From Argyresthia goedartella (Eukaryota > Arthropoda > Insecta > Lepidoptera > Argyresthiidae): a DNA stretch of 64,000 bases. This document shows positions 1-11,400 of the stretch, piece by piece. Within the stretch, counting starts at the first letter, position 1. Each line of letters starts with the position of its first letter. The position numbers were made by a program, and so were the translations under genes. The stretch covers positions 32,552,703-32,616,702 of the forward strand of contig OX463822.1 of assembly GCA_949825045.1 (NCBI GenBank), given 5' to 3'. A model generated the notes under the pieces. The model was not told the DNA's origin. It saw only the letters and a program-made list of their open reading frames with translations, and did not search any database.

Positions 1-1
1 A

Positions 2-1363
2 CCACGGGAACGGAACCATGCGTTGTTCGCATTGGTACGGAACGTGCAGACGGTGCACTTTAAGTCCGAATTAAACATTCTGAGACGCGGACGCGTCCAA
101 CTGAAGGGAGCTGTGGCTCGGCTCAACCCGTTTATTGACCCTCAAGGATTGCTGAGGGTAGGAGGTCGGCTGCGGAATGCCAACCTGCCTTATGCGGCTC
201 GCCACCCGTTGTTACTCCCTAGGAAAGGGAAGTTGGTCGAACTGTTGATACAGGATCGACACATTCGGAATGGGCATATCGGATGCCACGCCTTGATGGC
301 GTTTCTCCAGCGCGAGTTCTGGATTCTATCGGAAAGACGCTTAGTGCGTAACGTCGTATTTCGGTGCCTGCCTTTTATCGGGCCAAGGCGGCTACGATGC
401 AGCCCCAGATGGGCGATTTGCCCTCGGATAGGGTTAACGAAATCCGGCCCTTTGCGGGTGTCGGAACGGATTTCGCGGGACCATTCATGGTCAAGTCTTC
501 ACAGCTACGGAACGCCAGATTAGTGAAGACATACCTGTCCGTCTTCGTGTGCTTGGCCACGAAGGCAGTCCACTTGGAGGTGGTCTGTGACCTCACTACG
601 GAGGCATTTATCGCATGTCTGGATCGGTTCGTCTCACGAAGGGGCCTCCCGACATTAATCCGTTCGGACAACGGCACAAATTTTGTCGGAGCCAGGCGAT
701 ATCTGCAGGGGGTCACTCAATTCCTGAACGGTAACCAGGACGCCATCGGTACGGCTTGCTCCCGACGAGGGATTGAATGGGTTTTCAGTCCGTCCGTCCG
801 TCTGTCCTCATTGGGGAGGAATTTTTGAGGCTGCGGTTAAATCGGCTAAGTCGCACCTGACGAGGATCATCGGTGAGACCTCTCTACGCTTTGAAGAGCT
901 TGCGACGCTGTTCTGTAAAATTGAGATGACACTGAACTCGCGTCCGTTGTGCCCGCTCAGTTCGGATCCAAATGATTTGGAAGCGTTGACGCCGGGTCAC
1001 TTCCTGATAGGTCAGCCCCTTAACGCCCTGCCAGAATACCCATTCGGTGATGTTAAGTTAAGTCGGTTAACTAGGTGGCAGATGTTGCAGCAGATGGCTC
1101 AAGATTTTTGGAAACGGTGGTCCCTTGAGTACTTGCACATCTTGCAGCAGCGCCTTAAGTGGACTGACCGGACGAGCCCCCCTCAAGTCGGTGATTTGGT
1201 GCTGATTAAGGATGCGAACCTGCCATCATTGAGATGGAGACGAGGACGGATCGTCAAATTGTACACGGGTCGGGATGGCACGCCTCGATCAGCAGAAGTC
1301 AAGGTGGGGGACTCGGTCCTCAAGAGAGCGGTCGCAACACTTTCTCGCCTTCCTATTGATTAG
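2..1363 (+). pseudogene. BEL/Pao retrotransposon, integrase and C-terminal region, broken
   Basis: This is the 3' end of a retrotransposon polyprotein that enters from beyond the left edge. Seen: a histidine/cysteine zinc-binding region (about 190-370), then an integrase core with the first catalytic Asp in GTDFAGPF, the second in SDNGTNFVGA and the Glu in GGIFEAAVKSAK, then a C-terminal segment with TPGHFLIG and VGDLVLIKD of the DUF5641 type that BEL/Pao elements carry. The reading frame shifts near 360 and again near 800, so three overlapping frames (23-523, 364-828, 773-1363) carry one protein. The second zinc-binding Cys is lost around the first shift. Reverse transcriptase and gag would lie outside the window. 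The family call is firm; the copy is inactive as read. Confidence 0.9.
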
Positions 1364-1533
1364 GGACAGGTTCGGGCCTGTCCGGGCGGGTGACTGTTTA
1401 ATATTTATGCTTCGGAACGCACCTCTTTTTGTTGCGCGACTCGGACCGCGAGTGATCGGAAACGGAACTAGCAGCTGTCACTTGTATAGAAACGAGATGA
1501 CGAGTTAGAGGTTACTTTTTTTGACTTGGAAAA

Positions 1534-1975
1534 AATGTCGACACATGGCGTTCGGGCCTTGGCTGTATTTTAGTAGTAATAATTGTCTTACACAGGTGTC
1601 GGGCCTGGTCGGAATGTTAATTATAATAAGCACGAAACAATCGTCGGGAAATAAGTAGATTCACGTCAGCGGAGTGAGTGCTTCGTGTTGTGAAGCTTGA
1701 AGTGGTTCGGTCCCCAATTCGTCGCGTTCGGCAGCGACGGCGACAGCATCGGGCTACGACGAGAGTAAGATTCGACTCCTCTCCCCTCACCCCCCTTGTG
1801 CTCCTTACCCCGTGTTCCTGCCTCGAATTGAGCTTTCGAATTCCGGTCCACGGCGTCAAAGGTCAGTACCACTTGTGATACTCCTGGTGAAAACCAACCC
1901 TACCAAGATTCCACGCCCGTTCGGTTGAGGCGTGGAATTTAATCAATAAATTTTAGTAGCTTTCAACCTTTTTCA
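1534..1975 (+). repeat. Possible 3' LTR of the BEL/Pao element
   Basis: A short purine run (GGAAAAAA) ends at about 1533 and is followed by TGTCGACAC, as expected at a polypurine tract and LTR start. Near the end, TTCCACGCC and GGCGTGGAA form a hairpin (about 1909-1936), followed by a CAATAAA poly(A)-like signal. The right edge is a guess because no second LTR or target duplication can be compared. Confidence 0.35.
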
Positions 1976-2079
1976 ATATCATGACCAAAGACTATTCACC
2001 TCATATCGTGGAACGTAAAATCGAAAGACATCATTTTTATCAAACAAAACACCATATGGAACACTGAAGCTAAAAGAAA

Positions 2080-3083
2080 ATGGAAACCACACCTATAGAA
2101 GTCGCTCAAGTCGTCATCATAATCCAGCAAGGGTTGCCTCAGCGTACTATCGCTCGACAGCTTCACCTGAGCCAGTCTTGTGTCTCGAAGGTATAAAAGA
2201 GGTTCAGTGAGACTGGAAACTTAGTCCGGAGACCAGGGTCTGAAAGACAGCGATGCACTTCGGTGAGAGATGACTGATTTATTGTCACCACTTCTCTCCG
2301 AAAGCGACACCTGACCGGCGTGGACGTCGGAAGTTTGAGGGAAGGCTGTCAGCGATTAGACAGCGAGGCGAAGTCTCAAGGAAGCGAACTGCAGCCTGAA
2401 AAGGCCTGCCACAGGACTAAATTGTCTTAATCCCACCGAGAAGCCCGTATTGGGATTTAGAGCAAAGAAGCTGAGTCCTGTTTTCGGACGAAACCAGGAT
2501 GAACCTGCATGGCAGCAACCGTCGACGGGAGGTCTATAGGAGACCTGGGGAGCGATTCACACAATGCCGTTTTGCGGAAACAGTGGCTTACGGGGGTGGG
2601 TCCTGTATGATGTGGGTGGGGATTTCCATCGAAGCAAAAGCGGAGCTGATATTCATACCTGGTGGAGGTCGGGGAGGGAGGCTAACCGCAGAAAGATACA
2701 TCAACGACATTCTGCTCCCCTACGCCGGATTTATTGGCGAATACGCCTGCTAATGTACTATAATGCCCGCTGCCACACCGCTGCAGTGACGGGACAGTAT
2801 CTGGAAGAAGCCGGGATTTCTTCAATAGACTGGCTAGCCATCTGTCATGACTTGAATCCGATTGAACATATGTGGGGCGAGCTGCAGAGACGGCTACGAG
2901 GAAGATTTCCAGCTCCTCGTAACCTGAAATCAAATATCGGCATCGATAACCTGCTTTAGTCGAAGAGTGGCAGAAAATACCACAGGATTCCGTAAGGAAA
3001 CTTATTCGGTCAATGAAAAACCGTTTACAGGCAGTCATTGGGCCAGGGATGGTAATACAAAATATTGAGGGAAAAATAACATA
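2080..3083 (+). pseudogene. Tc1-like transposase relic
   Basis: Cut-and-paste transposase of the Tc1 group, degraded. The ATG at 2080 opens a helix-turn-helix segment (IARQLHLSQSCVSKV) that soon meets stops. The catalytic part is clearer: SDET just before 2499 supplies the first Asp, MNLHGSNRR and GGGSCMMWVGISIEAK follow, and DLNPIEHMW supplies the third acidic residue. The usual Asp of the LMHDNARCH motif is Tyr here (LMYYNARCH), so the catalytic triad is incomplete. Frames change near 2750 and 2955. No matching terminal inverted repeats were found. Family certain, activity excluded. Confidence 0.88.
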
Positions 3084-3207
3084 AATTGTAAATAAAAAAA
3101 ATATATTTTCATATTATTTGCTATTCATTTATAGGTCCACTACTTTGACCTATTGCAATAACTCCCTAAATTGAGGTAGGAAATTAAATTAATTTTAAAT
3201 CTATTTA

Positions 3208-3250
3208 TATATCATTTGAAAGCTAAGAAAATTACCTTTCAAATGATATA
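3208..3250. repeat. Perfect 15-bp inverted repeat
   Basis: TATATCATTTGAAAG at 3208-3222 is matched exactly by its reverse complement at 3236-3250, with a 13-nt loop. It lies just beyond the Tc1 relic but does not look like that element's terminus. Confidence 0.7.
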
Positions 3251-3327
3251 CCACAATCCTTGAAAGTTGTGGGGATTTGTTTTGAGCAGCGCGCGATGAA
3301 GTGATTCCAGCTTATTGCCCGCGAGTG

Positions 3328-3432
3328 TAGTATAGTGTTAAATTAAATCAAATTCGAATGCAAGCGGGACCCACTCTATTAAATTTAATTGGTCCCGCCT
3401 GCATTTAAATTTAATTTAATATAACACTACTA
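3328..3432. repeat. Foldback repeat with AT-rich arms
   Basis: Arms of a little over 40 bp at 3328-3371 and 3391-3432 pair with several mismatches. The outer part is TAGTATAGTGTT-like, the inner part ends in GCGGGACC / GGTCCCGC. A related GATCCCGCC segment with ATACAGTT flanks occurs at about 56605-56655. Confidence 0.7.
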
Positions 3433-3559
3433 TATATTTTTTTCGAATCTTAATAATAACGTAGGTATCATCAATCAAAAATCCTGCTTTTTAGGACAAA
3501 ATTACGAAAATTCTACTTGGCTTTTGATGACTTTTATACGCCACATTTAAGCGAAGCGC

Positions 3560-3865
3560 CCGTAGCCTAGCGCTGATCACAAATCGGAAACGATCGTGCG
3601 GGTAGCAACATCTCGCTGACACAGGTACTGTGGATGGGTGTCCGTTTCTATGTGGCATTTGTTTCGGGCGCTTCCGTTCGGATGACAAGTTAAGTTGTAG
3701 GTCCCGGCTGCTATCGCTACTCGGTGGTAGTAGTCGTAAAGCTGGTCAGAGGCCCTAATAGGGCAGCTTGATAACATCCGTGATAGCCGGGTTGGCCACT
3801 AGCCCGACACCCCTCCATCAACCCGTACTGAGTCAGCGTGGTTGTATATTTAATACCCAGTGACA
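3560..3865 (+). mobile_element. SINE family A, diverged copy
   Basis: The middle segment (TAAGTTGTAGGTCCCGGCT, about 3690) and the later CCCCTCCATCAACCCG segment match the same parts of the SINE at 17358-17655. About 60 bp of foreign-looking sequence (around 3740-3805) separates the two, and the left part is too diverged to identify a tRNA head. Confidence 0.6.
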
Positions 3866-3889
3866 CTCGCGCTATCATTATATTATTAT

Positions 3890-4005
3890 TATTATCAAGA
3901 CGAGTCTAATGACGTATCATTTTTAAAAATCGGCTCAGCCGTTGAATAATTACATACATATATACATACAGGTTAATCAAACACATTACCCTCCTTTTTC
4001 CGCTG
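3890..4005 (+). repeat. 3' end of a common moth repeat
   Basis: AAAAATCGGCTCAGCCGTT, then a run of ACATACATATATACATAC, then a CCTCCTTTTTC end. This arrangement is familiar from dispersed lepidopteran repeats that finish in GAAGTCGGTTAAAAA; an end of that kind is seen at 8308-8342. Confidence 0.5.
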
Positions 4006-4009
4006 CGCT

Positions 4010-4770
4010 GCAGTGGGGTAATAATGGACGAAGCTTTCATAATATCATCCATCACGTTCGCGAGTTTTTAACTACTGACGCACGGAAGTCCTAAAGATAG
4101 AGTTTATTATACAGTTTCATAAGCGGAGCCCTACCTACTTAGTTGTTGATTATGAATGCACGCAATCGATGGACATACGAAATATTTTCGTCTGGCATAG
4201 AACACGCAAGCAATCATCGAAATACTTCAGTAACACAGCCAAGAATAAAAATCCTAGCATTTATTCGATATTCAATTCTGCGTGACAGGGGCTAACCCAT
4301 TTCAAGATTCAATTTTTTATTGAATATAAATAAATAAATTATCTTCTTCAATTTGCCGAAACTAAGGAGTTATGAAGGTTTATTCACACGAAAAATTAAA
4401 AACGGCGATTTGCGAGTTTTGTCTCACGCACCGAGGGTTCCGCACAAATCTCATATTTTTTTGTAAAGGATCTGCTAATTTACGGTTTTCAGATTTTTTC
4501 TTTACTTAATAATACCTTGCTTTACGCCAAATTTGACGAGTCAACGGGAAGTATCTTATAGGTTTTGATTCCCTTTTCAGTATCAAGCAATTTCATCAAA
4601 ATTGTGACATATATAGCGGTAACTTTAACAGACCTCAGACCTAAGTAATCGATATTAATTTCAACTTTATATCTTAACGCATCCATCAGAAAAAGGGTCT
4701 TTTAGCAGACGGACAACGAGTGATCCTAAGGGTTACTGTTTCCCTTTTAAGGTACGGAAACCTAAAAACA
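4010..4770. other. No recognisable feature
   Basis: AT-rich sequence without a supported gene. The TACGGAAACCTAAAAA segment at about 4752 resembles the terminus of repeat family D. Confidence 0.4.
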
Positions 4771-4774
4771 AGAC

Positions 4775-4900
4775 ATAGTGTCACGCCCTTTCCCATGCCG
4801 GGTGGCAAGGCACAGTTGTGCCCCCGGTGAGTCAGTTATACAAACTCCATGTTGCGAGACAGGGAGATGAATATCGCTACCATATAGGTTTGAACTGCAT
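4775..4900 (+). repeat. Short repeat family E, one copy
   Basis: Contains GTCACGCCCTTTCCCAT, GGCACAGTTGTGCCC and GAGTCAGTTATACAAACTCC. Related segments are at 6433-6520, 13143-13262, 13786-13900, 22640-22755, 27736-27840 and 33945-33975. Confidence 0.5.
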
Positions 4901-5049
4901 CAGGCATCAGGTCCATATTCCGTCGGTTCGCTTACGTACCAATTTCCTACGGGCTCGGCTTACAGATGCCACACGACGAATGGTACACAATACCTTGATG
5001 AATATCCATCGGATTTGAAATTTTGTGCGGAATGGTGCTGGCTTACATT

Positions 5050-6042
5050 TGGTGGCGGAGAAAAATACCGCTCAATGTCAAAGTTATTTATTACTGTAGA
5101 TATTAACATATACTTAGCAAACGTCATCCTTTGCCGCTTCTCTACATTGGACCACTATGGGAGAAGCAGGGCATAGAAACTCCCACAGATTGATATTTAG
5201 ATCTCTTTTAAAAATTGGTTGTGCTGAACTACTACATATATTACAATCTTAACTATTATGATTAATAAGCAGGCACAAACGATTACAAAATTATTAACAG
5301 CAAGGTCTGTGTTGAGCTAGATCAACCCCATACAGTCCCGTCATTGAAGTTATCTTGAACACTGTAATATCCCTTTTTCGACAAAGTCGCTTGCACATGC
5401 TTTTTAAATTGCTCAAATGGCAATTTCAAAATCTGCAGAAGTATCTTATTGTAGTAGAGAATGCACCGACCCTTGAAAGAATTGTTGACCTTCGCGAGTC
5501 TATACCGGGGCTAAACATTACAGCTATCGCTAAGTTTGGAAAACGTTGTAAGGTTCTTGCGTACATATATTATATTTTCGAAAATAAATTGACTAGCTAC
5601 AGTTAGTATGTCGAGTCTGTTCGTTTTAAATTATAAATTGATCGAATAGCTCTTTTCTGTAAAATAAAAATAGTTTAAATATCCGCTGTTTTCCCCCTCA
5701 ACAAGATACCATAGCCTAGATGTAGCCATCCGTGCTTTGTCTGATGTTCCTAACAGCGTAAGCCACATAACTTAATTTACCACCTAATTTATCTATGTGG
5801 GGTCCCCACTGCAATTTGCTATCAATCGTTCTTACAACAAACTTCGCATCATTTACTAATCCAAACGTGTTGCTGTCTAGCACTAAACTGGTCTCAACTT
5901 GCCTGATATTTGGAAGTGAAAATTTGATACACTTGGTTTTACCAGCGTTTAACAATAAATTATTAACTATGAACCAATTCAAGGTTAAAGACAATACACC
6001 ATTAACATCATCAAAATCCTCTGTTTGTCGATTGAGCACAAA
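5050..6042 (-). pseudogene. LINE (CR1/jockey-like) reverse transcriptase 3' part and 3' UTR
   Basis: Read leftward. The thumb region comes first (5716-6039: NNLLLNAGKTKCIKFSLPN, then SKLQWGPHIDKLGGKLSYV), then a C-terminal segment corresponding to the copy at 21715-22209 (LQKRAIR, NLKRTDS), stopping near 5326. The 3' UTR then runs to about 5050 and contains CTCTACATTGGACCACTATG. The conserved link between thumb and C-terminal part is deleted near 5716, and frame changes follow. Clade assignment is tentative. Confidence 0.8.
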
Positions 6043-6165
6043 GCCTTATGTTCTCATTCGGGTGACTGTCCGCCAAACTATTATGCTTCCGTATATATTT
6101 GACATATTTCGCGCGTCCCTCATTTTTTTTTATATCAGGTACTACCTTGTACCTACCTATCCTAC

Positions 6166-6312
6166 CATGCGAGAGGTCCCGGGTTCCATCCCCGGCTGGA
6201 AAAAACCCCAGGCCTTGGATGTTTATATATGTTTGATGTCGCTGTTTCTGGTTCACACAACACAGTGTATCCTAGTGTGGGGTCGGAAGCAATGTATGTG
6301 TGCTTCCGACAC
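6166..6312 (+). mobile_element. SINE family C, 5'-truncated
   Basis: Starts inside the tRNA-like head (GCGAGAGGTCCCGGGTTCC; the B box is slightly altered) and continues with CTTGGATGTTTATAT and GTATCCTAGTGTGGGG, as in the longer copy at 17671-17860. Confidence 0.75.
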
Positions 6313-6799
6313 GAGGCCGTCAACTTATATAGAAAAATGACGTTTGGCGCATACTGTCAGCCGTGACCCCGTTATGAGGACAAATCCTAAAATGTGTTGA
6401 TGGATTTATGAATGTTCCGACAACACACACACATACAGCGTCACACTTTTTCACATACTGCCTGGCAGAGGCACAGTTGTGCCCACGGTTAGTTAGTTAT
6501 TCAATATTCTATGTGCGTGCTATATGTAGGTTTCCCATCCATCGGTTTGCGGAAAAAGATATCGTTTAGATAAGTTCTCCTCGGTATAAGAAAAATATGG
6601 AGACTAGTGTTGATGTCGTCTGAATTTTGTGCAATCTTCAGGCGCTGTACTATTAGGAAATCTAGGGTATTCTCACAATTGTTATTCTTTACAGAATTAT
6701 TTCCAAAGAAGCCGTCATTGTTGCTGTATTCATCAGATAAGTGTGAGTTTCGTAAGTTTGACTACACTCACATATATTAGCAGTTTCTTTGGTTACTAA

Positions 6800-7033
6800 T
6801 ACACTGACGAGCAATGAAAAAGTTCCACCCACAAAATGCCGACCAACACCTTAATATCTCCTAAGACATAGAACCAATATTACGTTTACAATATTTACGT
6901 TTTTAATTGGTAATATTCTGATGCGCTGTTAAATGTACTTCAATATTGCAGACGGCGTCATTAAGCTAGCCTTTCCGGTTTAGGAGTAATTTGGTGCTAT
7001 GTCACTGGAACTTTTTCATTGCTCGTCAGTGTA
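6800..7033. mobile_element. Tc1/mariner-like MITE with TA target duplication
   Basis: The 230-bp body (6802-7031) has perfect terminal inverted repeats of at least 26 bp, starting CACTGACGAGCAATG. TA lies immediately outside each end (6800-6801 and 7032-7033). No coding capacity. TA targets and CACTG ends suit the Tc1/mariner superfamily, but the termini were not found around the Tc1 relic at 2080-3083, so its autonomous partner is not in this window. Confidence 0.88.
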
Positions 7034-7099
7034 TTTGAAATAAGTTTTTATTGATATTGATCTGGTTCAAATGAGCACGCCAAGTGCTATGACCAGCTG

Positions 7100-7640
7100 A
7101 TTTCATCCATTGGACAACTTATATAGGTATTCTAGGTTAATATGTCTCAATAAATATACATATATACCTAGAATACCCACATAAGTTTTTTGCATAACAC
7201 ATATTTATAAATATAAGTTATGCAAATGCATTTTAAAAACTTTGTGAATAAGTCGTAGTGTGTTTAACATACCATTGACGTCGTACTTTGGAGAGTGTCA
7301 ACGGAAATAGTACAAAAGTTAATATTTCAGAGTAGATACCTCATTTAATAGACAAATCGATGACGCTAAGAGCTGTTAACAGTCTACTGCTGGACAAGCC
7401 TCTTCTATAATGCGTTACAGTTTGCGATCTTTCGGCTGGCTCATCTAGCTACCCATGTTTTTAAGGCTTTAATCCAACTGGAGTTCTACTCTACCCTTCT
7501 ACTCTACTACACTCTTACCGTTAGAGGTAGAAGAGGTAAAACGGCTCACAGACATTAAAAATCTATTTAGTTGTTAGCAGGTACATTCTAGGGCAATTCT
7601 TCTACTCCTACCACAAGTAGTCCTGTTTATACTAAAGCCC
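7100..7640. other. No gene; weak inverted repeat
   Basis: TATAGGTATTCTAGGTT near 7121 is partly mirrored by ACCTAGAATACCCACATAAG near 7166. The rest is featureless. Confidence 0.4.
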
Positions 7641-7700
7641 CCTGTACACGGTACAGTTGAGCTCGTAACAAGTTGTTAGGAACTTGTTACGAATTGTATA

Positions 7701-8092
7701 CGCTATTACAATAAGGTCCCTACTGATATTAAAAACATACCTTTAGACAAGTTTAAAATAATAATAAAACAGAAATTGTATATAAAAGGTTACTATAGGA
7801 TATCTGATTACTTAGAGGACAGATGTCCATGGGAATAGATTGTTTGAGTAACAGGCTGTTTCGATATATAATTAGCATTCATTTTGTAATTTGACAATAT
7901 TTTATTTAAAAAAAGAAACGCAAAAGATGCGACGACTGTGGAGTTTCTTCGGTGGGCTCTTCTCCACAGATTCCGCCATTGTGTTAGTGAACTCACCCAA
8001 AAAATGTAATGACGGATCTAAGTGATGTAACAACATCCTATGGAAATAAATGATTTTTGATCTGATTTGATTTGATTTGATTTGTTATCAGG
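7701..8092 (+). pseudogene. LINE fragment: C terminus, 3' UTR and GATTT tail
   Basis: An open stretch from 7701 to the TAG at 7835-7837 encodes a typical LINE C terminus (YYNKVPTDI, then KGYYRISDYLEDRCPWE). The 3' UTR follows, with GGAGTTTCTTCGGTGGGCTC, AATAAATG and a (GATTT)n tail ending near 8085. The UTR resembles the reversed segment at 38386-38720. It is 5'-truncated. Confidence 0.8.
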
Positions 8093-8094
8093 AC

Positions 8095-8930
8095 AGGACG
8101 GCGGCTTCGGGGTGCAGTCCCCCACCGATATATATTTATATTTATACATAGTGCCTACCTATGTCTGGCACACGGAGACTGGAATTTCATTTTTTTTCTA
8201 AATATTTTTTGTAATTTTTCACTTTTTAAATCTAATTTCCAAATTTTTTATATGGCAACAACATTTCATATTTCATATCAAATCTGTCAATATAAAATAA
8301 ATGTGAAAACGCAATCTCCTTTTCGGAAGTCGGTTAAAAAAAACAATATTGTGTGTGTTTTTGTGTAGCTACAAAACCTCCATTTGAGTCCACACGTCCC
8401 TGTCCTGTGCCACCGCCGCCGGCCACCCCGGCAGAAACTTGTCGAGGCCATCCCGCCGTCTCCGCTGCCACTACGACTACGTCTGGGTGCATACAAGTTA
8501 CATATCAGACATTATCAAAACACACAACAGAAATTAAAACATTTCATTTCATTTCAAATTTCACATGTCCGAGCAGAACGAGTCGAGGTTCCGTGTAAAT
8601 AATTTTAAAATTTTTTTCGCTCGGCCCTATCGACGGGTTTGGTTCGGTTAAGTGGGCGTTCGCCTTATGTCAGATCGTAAATATGGGGTCGCCAAGCCGA
8701 GATTTTCTGAAGTTTTGCGCGAATTTCCAGTCTACTTTCTTTTGCCAGGCTGTATATTCTCGCTCGCTTGGAAACTGTTAGAGGTATCACTGCTGGGTTC
8801 AGGCTTCTTGCCTATGTCTTCAGCGCCAATCCCCACGGGCCTGTGCCTACAGCATCCAGCGAGATCCCGTCGTTATGATGTCGTCGAACCATCGGCCTGT
8901 GGTCTACGCACCACTCTGCAACTGCTTCGG
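8095..8930. other. No supported gene
   Basis: Contains the repeat end CTCCTTTTCGGAAGTCGG with an A-rich tail (about 8318-8342) and a locally GC-rich stretch (8390-8490) with overlapping short open frames on both strands. The open frame starting at 8652 continues into the tandem array and is probably not a gene. Confidence 0.4.
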
Positions 8931-8933
8931 TCT

Positions 8934-9342
8934 GCCGTCCGCCGTCCAGTCTGTTCTACCGTCCGCCGTCCAGTCTGTTCTACCGTCCGCCGTTCAGTAT
9001 GTTCTACCGTCCGCCGTCCAGTCTGTTCTACTGTCCGCCGTCCAGTCTGTTCTACAGTCCGCCGTCCAGTCTGTTCTACTGTCCGCCGTCCAGTCTGTTC
9101 TACCGTCCGCCGTCCAGTCTGTTCTACACTCCGCCATCCAGTCTGTTCTACTGTCCGCCGTCCAGTCTGTTCTACCGTCTGCCGTCCAGTCTGTTCTACT
9201 GTCCGCCGTCCAGTCTGTTCTACCGTCTGCCGTCCAGTCTGTTCTACTGTCCGCCGTCCAGTCTGTTCTACCGTCTGCCGTCCAGTCTGTTCTACTGTCC
9301 GCCGTCCAGTCTCTTCTACCGTCTGCCGTCCATTCTGTCAAA
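8934..9342. repeat. 24-bp tandem repeat, about 17 copies
   Basis: Unit GCCGTCCAGTCTGTTCTAC plus 5 nt (CGTCC or TGTCC). Because 24 is a multiple of 3 and the unit lacks stops, all three forward frames and one reverse frame stay open. In the right half GTCCGCC and GTCTGCC units alternate, giving a 48-bp higher-order unit. Confidence 0.95.
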
Positions 9343-9344
9343 GT

Positions 9345-10800
9345 CGTAGTGACATCGTGGCTCGTGTATCGGTAAAATTGGCAACTCGACTCGTGGTGGT
9401 TGAAAATTTGGTCAGAACTGTATTAAAATAAAGTTCATAACAGCTCAGACTGCAACATGGCTGTTACGTCACTCGCTGCCACAAAACATTGCAAAAATTC
9501 TGTTTTTTAGTTATTTCTTCAAATCCACTAATTATTTCTGAATATGAAACACACAGTAAGATATTTTGAATATCTATTTTTTGTCGAAATAACCATATAA
9601 ATATTCTTTTTGTTCTTTACATACTTTATTACTCAAAAACAGGGGACATAATACATCAAAATGGCAACTAGGTGTAAAGCTTTAGCTTTAGCTAAAATAT
9701 AGCTTTAGCTAAAAAGCACCTATTTTATTTTCTTTCTTTCGTGTAGTTCCCATTAACATGTGATGTTTTCAAACACTCAGATTTAAGTCTACATAACTAA
9801 TATTTGAATTGGATTTGGGAAGTGTCTCCTTTAGGAGGAATAGGGCTTCAAAGATTGATATTTAACGTAACCCAGCGTCTTAAGTTTATCAAGTTTCAAA
9901 ACACAAACACTCCATTTAACAAGACCGTTATTTCCTAATATAGCTCGCTACTAGGCTGTTCTAGGCTGTTCCAGGCTTCGTTCAAAGAGCCCGTGCTAAG
10001 TCTGCGACATTAATTGAGTTGACCACACCGGCGCGGCGGTGTGGCGGACTCAATTACTCTTGTCCCTCCGCATAATGTCAAACTGTGTATGCTGGGAGAG
10101 ATGGAGTGGTTTTGGCTGTCTGTAAACTTAGTGGGAGATGCACAGAGCCAATCGATTCAGGGTACGATCGGGGCAATCGAGTGTCTGCGAGGGAGATTCG
10201 CTTTCGAGTATTACGATGAGATTGATTCACCAAGACAAGCGTTAGTTTTAATGTTTATGTTGGTAGCTCTGAAGTGAGGGAATGAACAACCAGACAAATC
10301 ACAAAACACCTTCTTGAGCGTATTTACCGATAACAAAGTTACCTATCATATTTAGTTATTTTTATTTGGAGATAAAACAATGACAGGCAACATAACATAA
10401 AATGTGGACTTACAACATAACTTAATCCTAACATCTTAAACATTTTTCTCCAGTGCGCTACCCTCTAACCAATAAAGGGCTAACTATCATACGAAAACTG
10501 CAAGGTCAGACAGAAGGCGACAGATACCTGATTTGACGGGATAAGACGCGATTTTGGCATTTGTTGGTTGTGTTGTAAACAAGTTTGGGGTTAATTTCAT
10601 AACAAGACGAGTAACATGAAGAAATCCGGAGCCAGACAGAATGTCAATAGGTCTTTGCTCTGCAACGCCTGCAAACGGAAGTTAGACCAAAGAGGTTGAC
10701 CGCCACATACCTGTCTCCAACATCGTCCAAGCAAAAAATCTAGGCGCTGACATTGTTTTTTATTCTTATTTACTAGACTTTTTAATCATTATTTTATTTT
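9345..10800. other. No recognised gene; hairpin at 10011-10056
   Basis: A palindromic GCTTTAGCTTTAGCT segment lies at 9676-9715. A GC-rich hairpin at 10011-10056 has arms TAATTGAGT / ACTCAATTA and an inner stem CCACACCG / CGGTGTGG. A 78-codon open frame at 10041-10277 starts inside that hairpin and shows no family motif. Confidence 0.4.
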
Positions 10801-10805
10801 ATTTC

Positions 10806-11300
10806 AAGAAACTTCGCATCATTTACTAATTATAACCTGTTGAGGTCTAACACTAAGCTGCTCTCAACTTGCCTGACATTTGCAACTGAGAATTTATTAC
10901 ACTTGGTTGTGCACTTGCTTTAACCAGCCTTTAACAATAAATTATTTCCGCATTCTAACCTCAAAATAGCAACTTGATTTTGGGATCTCAGGCGGAAAAA
11001 TTCTATTCATAACTCCTTCGAAAAGTTATGCTTCTTTACGAACCTCGCTACAACCCTCGCCTTCGGCTCGTGCCGTAAACTTCTCGGTTCGTAAATGTAA
11101 GCCTTTGCGAACTCGTACGAGATGTACTATTAATTGTGAACCAAGGTTAAATGCAAGGTTCTGAAGACCAGTGAAGTATCATCAGCAAACAACACTATGT
11201 CAGTCAATTTCTCCACCATGAAAGGCAGATCGTTAATAATATATATAATAAGAAAGGGCCTAATAAGGAACCTTGTGGAACGTCAATTTTTGTTGTCCTA
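10806..11300 (-). pseudogene. LINE reverse transcriptase fragment, interrupted
   Basis: Two reversed blocks of one LINE. 11134-11300 contains the catalytic FADD box (VLFADDTS near 11180-11195) and VPQGSLLGP. 10806-10952 matches the thumb segment of the copy at 5826-5960. Between them lies a foreign segment (10953-11133) absent from the other copy. Frameshifts are present. Confidence 0.8.
10953..11133. repeat. Short repeat family F inserted in a LINE
   Basis: Begins near CCGCATTCTAACCTCAAAA and ends near GAACTCGTACGAGATGTAC. The reverse complement, diverged, is at 58510-58697, and a partial copy is at 48365-48460. The flanking LINE sequence resumes after it with a possible TATT duplication. 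No terminal inverted repeats were seen. Confidence 0.65.
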
Positions 11301-11400
11301 TTTAACTATTCATTGTTTTTGGGCACCATTACAGACCATCTTTCGCCACATTGCCGAGCAGTGGAGTGAAAACATATTTTCTCACAGTTCACTTGCATTG
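11295..11400 (+). repeat. Short repeat family G, one copy
   Basis: ACTATTCATTGTTTTTGGG followed by GACCATCTTTCGCCACATT and CCGAGCAGTGG. Related copies: 48960-49055 (same strand), and 15035-15110 and 19690-19755 (reversed). Confidence 0.55.

Noticed and set aside
8652..9431. 259-codon repetitive protein gene
   Set aside because: The frame is open only because the 24-bp unit has no stop in several frames; no start context, splice sites or domain support it.
10041..10277. 78-codon gene
   Set aside because: Starts inside a hairpin, lacks a recognised motif and has no supporting neighbours.
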